Assembly: GCA_963756185.1 (NCBI GenBank)
Contig: CAVWMS010000002.1
Coordinates: 558,001 to 622,000 of the forward strand
Origin: DATAXI01 sp963756185
Lineage (GTDB): Bacteria; Verrucomicrobiota; Verrucomicrobiia; Chthoniobacterales; Chthoniobacteraceae
Direction: 5' to 3'
Length of the DNA stretch: 64,000 nt
Of this stretch, positions 46,230-54,282 are shown in pieces. The notes beneath the pieces were generated by a model. It did not search any database. It saw only the letters and a list, made by a program, of their open reading frames with translations, and was not told where the DNA came from. The stretch's first letter is position 1; every line of letters starts with the position of its first letter. The position numbers and the translations under genes are program-made.

Positions 46230-46952
46230 TCATCGATTGGCTGCTGAAGTGAGCAGTTGGAATTGTGCTTCGCTGCCGTCAAAAACGTCCATGTCCACGT
46301 ATCCGGTGATACCGGGAACCTTCCCCCGCTCGGAGAACTGCCAGAACATCCACGGATTTCGAAAATCATAGGCTGGAGTCAGCACCACGGCTCTCACCCA
46401 GGAGCGGCGAATCACAAAACCTCGCAGATAGTCCCTCGAAAAATCATCCGCCGCATAAATGACGGGCTCGCGACCGTATGCGGCGCGCAACGCGCTGAGA
46501 AACAGGCTGAGTTCGGTTTGAAATTCGCCGGGAGCCGGCCGGGCCGCGGAATTGCCATTGTATTCCAGGTCCACCGCCGGAGGCAGGGCGGTATGGCTTC
46601 CCGATATTGCTCCGATGAAATTCCGTGCCTGAACGTTTCCCGGCGCACCGAGGGTGAAATAATGATAGGCGCCGCATTGCAAGCCGGCCGCATTGGCGTC
46701 ACGCAGGTTCCCGGCGAACTTCGCGTCGCGGAAATCGCCGCCCTCGGTCGCCTTGATATAGACAAACCGGATGCCGCTGCCCGCTACCGCGTTCCAATCG
46801 ATCCGGCCCTGATGCGCGGAGACATCGATCCCGCGCACAGGGTATTTCGACAGGGCCGGCTTGTTTGGAATCCAAAGACCGAAGTAATAAGCCGCGGCGG
46901 CAGCGACGGCCAAAAGAATGACCGCGCCCACCATCAACCGGAATAATCTCAT
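46230..46952 (-). CDS. GH25 lysozyme, membrane-anchored or exported
   Basis: A 240-residue protein that would cleave the MurNAc-GlcNAc bond of peptidoglycan. An N-terminal hydrophobic helix (VGAVILLAVAAAAAYYFGLW) is followed by the GH25 domain: D43 in RGIDVSAHQG, KATEGGDFRD, and the catalytic D128/E130 pair in AVDLEYNG. ATG 46952 is 9 bases downstream of the FtsK-type ATPase stop at 46962 on the same strand, so it is probably co-translated with the WXG-like/ATPase cassette and may be its effector or wall-clearing partner. The helix has no obvious cleavage site, so it could stay anchored. Confidence 0.88.
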   Translation of the reverse strand: MRLFRLMVGAVILLAVAAAAAYYFGLWIPNKPALSKYPVRGIDVSAHQGRIDWNAVAGSGIRFVYIKATEGGDFRDAKFAGNLRDANAAGLQCGAYHYFTLGAPGNVQARNFIGAISGSHTALPPAVDLEYNGNSAARPAPGEFQTELSLFLSALRAAYGREPVIYAADDFSRDYLRGFVIRRSWVRAVVLTPAYDFRNPWMFWQFSERGKVPGITGYVDMDVFDGSEAQFQLLTSAANR

Positions 46953-46961
46953 CAACTCCGT

Positions 46962-49900
46962 TTATCCCACGCCGCCGGCCTCGACCTTCCGTTGCCTCTT
47001 CCGCCCTTCGAGCTTCGCGGCGGCTTCCTCGAGCCAGGCGCGGTCGGGCAGCGCGTAGGGGCGGAAGGTCTCGATGGTGCCTTCGCGCTCGTTGAAATAG
47101 AGCGCGCGGTGGAGGCCCAGGTTGCTGGCGCGCGGCGAATCGATGAGGCTGGCGGAATCGTTCGCGCTCATCTGGAAGACGACGCGCATTTCGAATTCGG
47201 TGATGGCCTTGCGGCTGATGAAACGCGAGACGTTGTTATAGGCGTCCACGGAGACCAGCAGGTGCATGCCGTAGGCGCTCCCTTCGCGGATCAACTCATC
47301 GAATTGCGCGCCGGGATCGGCCTCGCCGTCGCCGCCCGATGAAAACGAGAAATCATCCTCGTGCCGCAGTTTTTTGAATTTTTGCAGCCCGCTGATGAAA
47401 ATGAACATCGGCGCCGCGCGGCCCGCCGGCCATCCGCTGCTTGAGTTCGGTCGCGATTTCGTTCATCGCCGCGGCGGTCTCCGTGCGGGCTGACGATGGT
47501 CACATCGTGCGGCAGCGCCCTCGGCAACCGCATCGATGAAGGCCGGCGCCTGACCGTCGGGCGCGCCCTGGAAAAAGACGAAGCGCGCCTTGCCCGCCGG
47601 GTATTGCGCGCCGAGCGCGAGCAACGAGAGGCCGAGGATCGAGAGCGCCGCCTCCTCGCGCTGGCCGACCACCAGCAGGTTGTTGCCGCTTTGCCGGTGA
47701 AAGACCGCCTCGGTGGGGCCCTTGATGGAATTGGGCGCGCCAAGCCAGGTGCGCGGCGCATCCGGCGCCGGCGGCGGGCTTCGCGGCCAGGACATCGCGC
47801 AGCAGCGCGTTTTCGCGCAGATCGGCGGGCGCGTTGCCTTCGAAGACGATGGGCGGTTCCGCATTCGGATCGCCGCGCTTTTCGGCCAGCGCATGGATGT
47901 CGTCGAGCAGGCGGTCGCGCTCATCCTCCGGCAGCCAGACGACCTGGAACGGGCTGTTGCCTTCCACCGCGCCGGCCGCGTCGTTGTAAATGCCCTCGCC
48001 GGGCCGCGAGAGCAGCCGCGGCGCGGAGTTATTGTCGTCCATGATGAGATAGGCGTCGGCCTCGTTGCATTGCAGCGCGACGCGGATGACCATCTGCCCC
48101 AGCGTGGCGCGCGCCAGCGTGTAGGCGCCGCCGAGCGTCTGCGAGCCGAGAAGCACGTGGATGCCGAACGCGCGGCCCTGGCGCACGATGCGGTCGAAGA
48201 GAAGCGACGCTCCCTGGGCGATGGCATCGTCCTCGACGAAAAACTCCTGGAACTCGTCGATGATCAGCAGCGTGCGCGGGAGTTCCTCGGTGCCGCCCGC
48301 GCGCTTGTAGCCGGGCACGTCCTGGACGCCCAGCTTGCGGAAGAGATCGCCGCGCCGGCGCAATTCCTCGTCCACGCGCTGGAGCACGCTCAGGGCGAAT
48401 TCGCGGTCGCTCTCGATGGCGACGACGCGCGCGTGCGGCAGCCGCTTCTCGGCGTAGCATTTGAATTCGACGCCCTTCTTGAAGTCGATGAGGTAGAACT
48501 CGACCTGGCTGCGGGTCTGCATGAGAGCGCGAGGTTGGTGATGATGACGTGAAAGAGCGTCGATTTGCCGGAACCCGTTTTGCCGGCGAAGAGCGCGTGC
48601 TGGCGCGTCCCTTTGCCGATGGCGAGGTACTGCGGCTTGGTCGCGCCGGTGCGCCCGATGGCGACCTTGAGTTCCTGCGTGGTGTCGTTGGTCCACATCT
48701 CGTCGCGTGCCGGCGAGATTTGCGAAAAGGGGACTTCGACGCGGTTGGAATCGACGCTGGCCTGGCCGGTCTTGTGGATGAGCTTCGCGGAGAGATCCGG
48801 GTCGGGCGGCGCATCGAGCGCGAGTTTCGTCCCCGCCTCCGGCTGGACGCCGGGCAGGAAATAACCATCGCCCCGCCGCTGGATGCAGATGCTGCTCGCG
48901 GCGCAATTCGTCCGACCGCCAGCCCCTCGGGCGGCAGTCTGGCGCTGGTCCCATTGGATGAAGGTAAAGACGCCGCAACGCGGCCCGCTGGTGGCGATGC
49001 TCTGGAGCCGGCGCGCCGCCGTTTCGCTGAATTGCGCCGGAAAATCGGCGATGACCAGGAAATGATATTTTTCCGCCACGCTGCCGGCCTTTTCATTGTA
49101 CTGGCTGATGGTGGCGTACTCGTTGCGGAGGTACATCTGGATCACCTTCTCGATGTGCTCGTTGAGTTCGGCGAGCCGCTCCTCGATCTGGCTTTGCTGC
49201 GTCCAGATGCGGCGGTTGATGAGTGATTCCTCGTAATCGGCCAGGAACATGAGCCCGGCGAAATTCTGACCGAGGCCCACGGGATCGATGATGGTAAATG
49301 AGATTTTTCCCGGCGGCGAGACGACCAGCAGCCGCAGGATGAGGGCGTTGAGCGCGGCATTGACGGCTGCCTGGCCCGATTCCTTCGCCTCGAACAGCAG
49401 CGAGCCCTGATCCGGAAAAGTGAGCGCGAGCGGCAGCGAGAAATCCGCCGGCCCTGGCAGCGCGAGGCGCGGATCCTTCGGCAGCGTGCCCGCCAGGTTT
49501 TTTGCGTTCACTTCCAGGTTGCCGAATTTCGCGCCGGTCGGGAATTCCCGCGGGGGCGTCCAGGCGTCGATCCATTTCTCGTCCCAATCAGGGAAGCGGG
49601 CCTGGCCCTCGGCCTGCATCGCGTGGATTTCCGCGTAGATCGGCTCGATCTCGGCCTTCCATTGCGTCTCGATGGTTTTCCATTCCTCAATTTCCTCGTG
49701 GGTCCATTGCGATTCCTCCGCCGCGTGCTGCCGCGTCGCCTCGTCGCGCCGGGCGCCGGAATTGTCGCGCAGTTGCACCAGCCTTGCCTGGCAGGCGGCG
49801 GCCAGCTCGGCGGCCTTGCGCACCTCCTGGTCGCGAATTTTCGCCAGCAGGCTCGGCGCCTTCGATTCGACGCGCGCCCTGGTCCTAGTCTGAAACTCGG

Positions 49901-50873
49901 TTTCGATCTCGGGCGCGCGGCTCCATTGCTCCGCGATGTCGGCCATCGTCTTGTCGTACTCGTCCTGGATTGCCTGGCGGGCCACCGCGTGGGCGTGCGA
50001 GCCATGCCCGCGCACGGCCTCATAAAGCCCGTCGGCCTTTACCACCGCCTCCGCCAGCGCCACGGCCGAGCGCTCGACGTGCCGTTTGCTCGCCAGAAAA
50101 ATGCCGAAGACCGCCGCCAGCAGCACCGCGGCCACGCCGCCGCCCACCGTGTACCCCGTCGAATTGAAATGCCAGCCTGCCGCCACGCCCGCGCCCACGA
50201 GCACGCAGATGAGCCCGGCAATCGGCGGCGGCACAAACTGAAAGATTCTCGGCAAGAGGTATTGCTTGAAGGCGGACAACTGCGCCTCGGCCTCCGCGAG
50301 CGCCCCCGCGACCTGCCGCATCCCCTCCTCGCCTCCCGGCGCCTCGATTGCTCCTGTTTGCGCGAGCCGCTTCCGGAAACTGCCATAGCCGGTGAAACTC
50401 TTGCGCGCCTCGCGTTTCAAGTGGATCAGCAGCCGGCATTGGTCGGTGAGCGCGGCGGCGGCGTGGCCATGCTCGGCATCCGCCGCCTGCAATTTCGTGG
50501 CGCGCGTGTTGCCGGCGTTCATCTGGCGCATTTGCAGGTTGGCGAGGAAGTTGCCGCGCGCCTCGCGCCCGCGGTGCGGCAGGGTGCGCAGGGCGAGCGT
50601 CGATGCGCGCCGGACGCGCGCCTCGCGGTTCTTCGCCACCGTGCGGACGCGGGCCTCGGCGGCTTCGTACCAGGCCTGCGTCTCGGTCAGTTGCGTCGCC
50701 AGCGATTCCTCGTCTCCGCTGGTGGCCGACTGGTATCTCCAGGCGATGCCCGAGCGGCGCGCGTCGAGCCCGCGGATCAGCCGATCCTCCCGCTTCGCGA
50801 ATTCGACCACGGCCAGCTTCAGGCGCTCGGTCACCGCCAGGGCGCGGTGGATGTCCAGTTCAGGCGCAGTCAT
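46962..50873 (-). CDS. FtsK/SpoIIIE-type ATPase resembling EccC/EssC, frameshifted
   Basis: About 1300 codons. Residues 1-205 are helical, then two TM helices (about 216-233 and 242-261), a long charged coiled coil (about 265-430), a linker domain, and an FtsK-type ATPase domain with Walker A GKTGSGKS (about 764-771) and Walker B TLLIIDEFQEFF. A second ATPase-like domain (NNLLVVGQREEAALSILGLS) lacks the GKS/GKT. The end reads GMHLLVSVDAYNNVSRFISR and ALYFNEREGTIETFRPYALP. Two TM helices followed by cytosolic FtsK-type domains is the layout of type VII secretion motor proteins. Frame breaks near 48950, 48529, 47780 and 47450 join coherent sequence, so I treat it as one gene. Its ATG overlaps the end of the 69-residue gene. 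Confidence 0.8.
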
Positions 50874-51069
50874 TTTTCACCTTTTTCAAAACCTTCTCGA
50901 GTTCGCCCAGCACGGTTGAAGCCTGCGTCGCGCGGCTCGGCAGCTCCCTTAAAAAACGCTCTTCGAACTCGGCTGCCTTGGCGTCGCGCCAATAGCCGCG
51001 CACTTCCTGCCACGCGATGTTCAGGTTTTGCAGCGCGGCTGCGAGGGTGGCTTCGGCTTCGCTGCTCAT
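50860..51069 (-). CDS. 69-residue helical protein with W-R-D motif (WXG-like)
   Basis: A short two-helix protein: LQNLNIAWQEVRGYWRDAKA, then FEERFLREL and a Lys-rich end. W27-R-D29 with a Phe six residues later resembles the turn of WXG100 proteins. It overlaps the 174-residue gene upstream (ATGA) and the ATPase start downstream (14 bases), so translation is probably coupled. Confidence 0.6.
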   Translation of the reverse strand: MSSEAEATLAAALQNLNIAWQEVRGYWRDAKAAEFEERFLRELPSRATQASTVLGELEKVLKKVKNDCA

Positions 51070-51590
51070 ACGGGTTCGGCGGGCGCCTCGCCGCCCTGGG
51101 CCGGGGTGGTCGAGGGCTTCGGCACCTCGGTGTAGGACTCCATGATTTTCTCGACCTCGGCCAGGAAGGCGATGCCGTGCTGCAGGTCGTGGTCGAGGTA
51201 GCCGCGCAGTGAGTTGAGGCCCTTCGAGAGCGGCTCGACCGTGGCGTCGAAGTCGCGAATCCATAGCTTGATCCGGCGCATCTTCTCGCTGGCCTCCTCG
51301 AGCGCGTGCCGTGCCTTGTTCACGGCGGCCTGCTGGGTGGACAGATTGTCGAGCGCCTTGGTCATTCGCGCGCTGAGCAGCTCCTGCTCGGCCTGTGCCA
51401 GCGTGCGCGCGCGGCGCCGCGCCTCGCCCTCCCAATAGGTGCGCCGGTCAAACTGGATCCAGCTTCGCACCCGGCGGATTTCATCGGCGGACTGGTCGAG
51501 GGCGCTGTGCGCCTTGCTCAGGAAGACGATGAGGCTGGCCCGGAAGACCTCGAGGGCGTCGGTGGAAGTGACTTTGGCATGCGTGGCCAT
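51066..51590 (-). CDS. 174-residue helical protein with W-E-G motif (WXG/LXG-like)
   Basis: A coiled-coil protein with W53-E-G55 in RRTYWEGEARRR, preceded by a helix with SWIQFD and followed by long Ala/Glu/Gln-rich helices. No signal peptide. The C-terminal 20 residues are Pro/Ala-rich. Its position between the WXG100-like protein and the ATPase suggests a secretion substrate or chaperone. No named family is recognised. Confidence 0.6.
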   Translation of the reverse strand: MATHAKVTSTDALEVFRASLIVFLSKAHSALDQSADEIRRVRSWIQFDRRTYWEGEARRRARTLAQAEQELLSARMTKALDNLSTQQAAVNKARHALEEASEKMRRIKLWIRDFDATVEPLSKGLNSLRGYLDHDLQHGIAFLAEVEKIMESYTEVPKPSTTPAQGGEAPAEPV

Positions 51591-51594
51591 GGGG

Positions 51595-51867
51595 CTATCT
51601 CTGGTCGAGGTACTCCTCGATGCGCTGCGCTTTCTTCAGCAGGAAAGGGGTGTGTTTTTCCGAGACCTCGATGAATTTCTTGAGCACTTTCATCGTGGTG
51701 ACGAATTCCTCGGCGAATTTTTCGTGTTCCTGGTCCTGCCACGTGCTGCCCACGGAGGCGAAGCGCGCCTGGAGCGCGGCGGCCCGGGCCGACACCTCCT
51801 CGTTGAAGCGTTTCAACTCCTTGGCGAAACGCCGGACTTCCTCGGGGTCCATGATTGCCTGTGCCAT
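51595..51867 (-). CDS. WXG100-like protein
   Basis: 90 residues, two helices joined by a turn containing W43-Q-D45 (GSTWQDQEHEKFAEEF). Length, helix-turn-helix layout and the aromatic turn match WXG100 (EsxA/YukE-like) proteins, although Gly is replaced by Asp. In Firmicutes and Actinobacteria these are type VII substrates recognised by the EccC/EssC ATPase. It is the first gene of the cassette, with a 4-base gap to the next. Confidence 0.75.
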   Translation of the reverse strand: MAQAIMDPEEVRRFAKELKRFNEEVSARAAALQARFASVGSTWQDQEHEKFAEEFVTTMKVLKKFIEVSEKHTPFLLKKAQRIEEYLDQR

Positions 51868-51900
51868 ATAGTGTATGCGGGGGTATGGTTTTGGGTTTTT

Positions 51901-51969
51901 CGGCTGCCGGCAGCCGGCTGAAGGAGCCTAACATTCCCCCTCCCGCCACGCAACGCGCCTGTAGGCGCG
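51901..51969. repeat. two palindromes in the divergent promoter gap
   Basis: CGGCTGCCGGCAGCCG (51901-51916) is a perfect 16-bp palindrome 34 bases upstream of the WXG100-like start. CGCGCCT/AGGCGCG (51954-51969) is a 7-bp hairpin with loop GT. The gap separates the WXG/ATPase operon from the TMTC genes and must hold both promoters; the first palindrome could be an operator. Confidence 0.5.
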
Positions 51970-52128
51970 GATTCTCGCGGGCGAAGGGGGGCTGATGGGG
52001 CGCCCGTTATCCATGAAATACCGCGCAGGTTTGCAAGCGAACTTCCATGGGGGCTATAGATTTCAGAGAAATATGCCGTCCCTCGAACGCATAACCCCCG
52101 AAACCCGCGCGCCGGCAGCCCACCCCCT

Positions 52129-54282
52129 TTGAAAAAGGCAAAAAAGCGAAACAAAACGCAGCCCCAGCCCCGGCGCGGTCCGGGCAAGGCGGTCATTTGC
52201 ATATTGCTGGCGCTGCTGGTCCTGGCCGTCTTCGGCCAGACGGTCGGCTTTGATCGCATCACGATGGATGACGGCGAATATATATTTGACAATCCCATCG
52301 TAAGTCGCGGGCTCAGCCTTTCGGCCATCGCTTGGGCGTTTACCCACGTCCTGGTGGGTCACTGGCATCCTCTGACCACCATCGTGATGATGCTGGATTG
52401 CCAGATATTCGGCCTCTGGCCCGGCGGGCATCACCTGGTCAACGTGCTGCTGCATACGGCGTCGGTCATCGTGTTGTTTCTGCTGCTGGTGGAATTGACC
52501 GGCGCGACCTGGCCGAGCGCCTTCGCGGCGGCGGTGTTCGGTATTCACCCGCTGCGGGCGGAGTCGGTGGCCTGGATATCCGAGTGCAAGGACGTGCTGA
52601 GCGGCCTGTTTTTCATGCTGACCCTGCTGGCCTACGCGCGCTACGCAAAGGGTGGGAGGACAAAGGGCCGCTACGCGATGGTCCTGCTTTGGTTTGCGCT
52701 GGGTCTGCTGAGCAAGCCGATGCTGGTCACCGTGCCGTGCGTGCTTCTGCTGCTCGATTTCTGGCCGTTGAAACGGCTCGAGCGCCCATCGCAATTTCCC
52801 GGCCTGCTTTTGGAAAAGATCCCGCTCTTTGTGCTGACCGCGCTTTCGAGTTACGCCGCCATCCGCGCGCTCGAAGTCGGCAATCCAAAAATCGCCGGTT
52901 ATCCGGCCAACGCGCCGGTTGCTTACGCGGGCTATATATGGAAGTCCTTTTACCCGGCCAACCTCGCGCTTCCTTATCCGCTGCAGCGGGGCGGCTCGCC
53001 CACATGGGAGGTGATCGACTGCCTCCTGTTGCTCGTCGCCATTACTGTCGCCGCGTGGTTGCTGCGCCGAAAGCAGCCCTTTCTACTGATGGGCTGGCTT
53101 TGGTTTGCCGGGATGCTGGTGCCCGTGGCAGGCGTGATGCAAACCGGCGGGCAGGCTTCCGCGGACCGTTACACTTATCTGCCGCAGATAGGACTTTGCA
53201 TCGCGTGCGCGTGGCTCGCGGCGGATTGGGCGGGCGAGATTCCCGTGCGCAGAAACCTAATGGCCGGTGCGGCCGTTGTCGTTCTAGGCGCGCTGGCGGT
53301 TGCCGGTTTTCGTCAGGTCGCCTACTGGCGCTCGACCGAAACTCTTTTCTATCACTCCGTCGCGTGCACCGCGAACAACTCGACCGCCTATGACAATATT
53401 GGCGACGACATGCTGCGGCATGGGCAGATACGCCAGGCCGTAATTGACTATGGCGAGGCCAGCCGTGCGAATTTCACCGACCAGGAGGCGCATAACGACC
53501 TGGGTTTTGCCTATTACCACGAGGGATATGTCAATGAGGCCGTTGCCGAACTAAACATCGCGCTGAAGCTCAATCCATTCTACTCGGAAGCCCATAATAA
53601 CCTCGGCTATATCCTCACCCAGCTTGGCCGCGCCGAGGAGGCCATTGCCCACTTTCGCGTCGCGATCCAGTACAAGTACGGATATTTTGACGCCTACAAC
53701 AATCTCGGCACCGCGCTGCTCGCGGAAGGAAAAATCGACGACGCCATCGCCCAATACCGCGAGGCGCTGAAGATCAACCCCTACTTCGCCGACGCCGTGA
53801 ATAACATCGGCAATGCCTATCTGCGCGAAGGCCGTCTCGAAGACGCGGCGAACCAATACAGGGAGGCGCTGCGGCTCGATCCGAATTTTCCCATCGCCCA
53901 TAACAACCTGGGCAATGTCCTCTACCAACAGGGCCGCATCGCCGAGGCCATGGACGAATACCGGGCGACCTTGCAGACAAATCCGACAGATTCCGATGCC
54001 CAAAACCACCTCGCATGGATGCTCTCGACGGCGAAGCCGGAAACACTGCGCGACGGCGCCACGGCCCTGGAGCTGGCCACAAGGGCAAGCGCGGCCTCTC
54101 GCGGCAATGACCCGCGCATCCTTCGCACACTCGCCGCAGCTTATGCGCAAACCGGGGATTATCCGGACGCCCTGCAAACCGCGCGCAAGGCGCTGCAGCT
54201 TGCCGCGGCGCTATCAGAATCGGACACCGCCGCCGCGCTGCGAGGCGACATTCAACTCTACGAGGCGGGGCGGACGCTGTGA
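52129..54282 (+). CDS. TMTC-like membrane protein with TPR repeats, copy 1
   Basis: 717 residues from a TTG start. The N-terminal half has about 9-10 TM helices with the GT-C/DUF1736 pattern: a loop DD motif (ITMDDGEYIFDNP), HWHPLTTIVMMLDCQIFG, FGIHPLRAESVAWISECKDV and ADRYTYLPQIGLCIACAWLA. The C-terminal half has about seven TPRs (YDNIGDDMLRHGQIRQAVID; AHNNLGYILTQLGRAEEAIA). Eukaryotic TMTC proteins are O-mannosyltransferases; bacterial members are unassigned. The stop overlaps the start of its paralogue (GTGA). Confidence 0.8.
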   Translation: MKKAKKRNKTQPQPRRGPGKAVICILLALLVLAVFGQTVGFDRITMDDGEYIFDNPIVSRGLSLSAIAWAFTHVLVGHWHPLTTIVMMLDCQIFGLWPGGHHLVNVLLHTASVIVLFLLLVELTGATWPSAFAAAVFGIHPLRAESVAWISECKDVLSGLFFMLTLLAYARYAKGGRTKGRYAMVLLWFALGLLSKPMLVTVPCVLLLLDFWPLKRLERPSQFPGLLLEKIPLFVLTALSSYAAIRALEVGNPKIAGYPANAPVAYAGYIWKSFYPANLALPYPLQRGGSPTWEVIDCLLLLVAITVAAWLLRRKQPFLLMGWLWFAGMLVPVAGVMQTGGQASADRYTYLPQIGLCIACAWLAADWAGEIPVRRNLMAGAAVVVLGALAVAGFRQVAYWRSTETLFYHSVACTANNSTAYDNIGDDMLRHGQIRQAVIDYGEASRANFTDQEAHNDLGFAYYHEGYVNEAVAELNIALKLNPFYSEAHNNLGYILTQLGRAEEAIAHFRVAIQYKYGYFDAYNNLGTALLAEGKIDDAIAQYREALKINPYFADAVNNIGNAYLREGRLEDAANQYREALRLDPNFPIAHNNLGNVLYQQGRIAEAMDEYRATLQTNPTDSDAQNHLAWMLSTAKPETLRDGATALELATRASAASRGNDPRILRTLAAAYAQTGDYPDALQTARKALQLAAALSESDTAAALRGDIQLYEAGRTL

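Noticed and set aside
46962..50873. Calling the ATPase a DNA translocase (FtsK of cell division)
   Set aside because: It lacks the four-TM N-terminal domain and the C-terminal gamma DNA-binding domain of FtsK. Two TM helices plus WXG-like neighbours fit EccC/EssC better.
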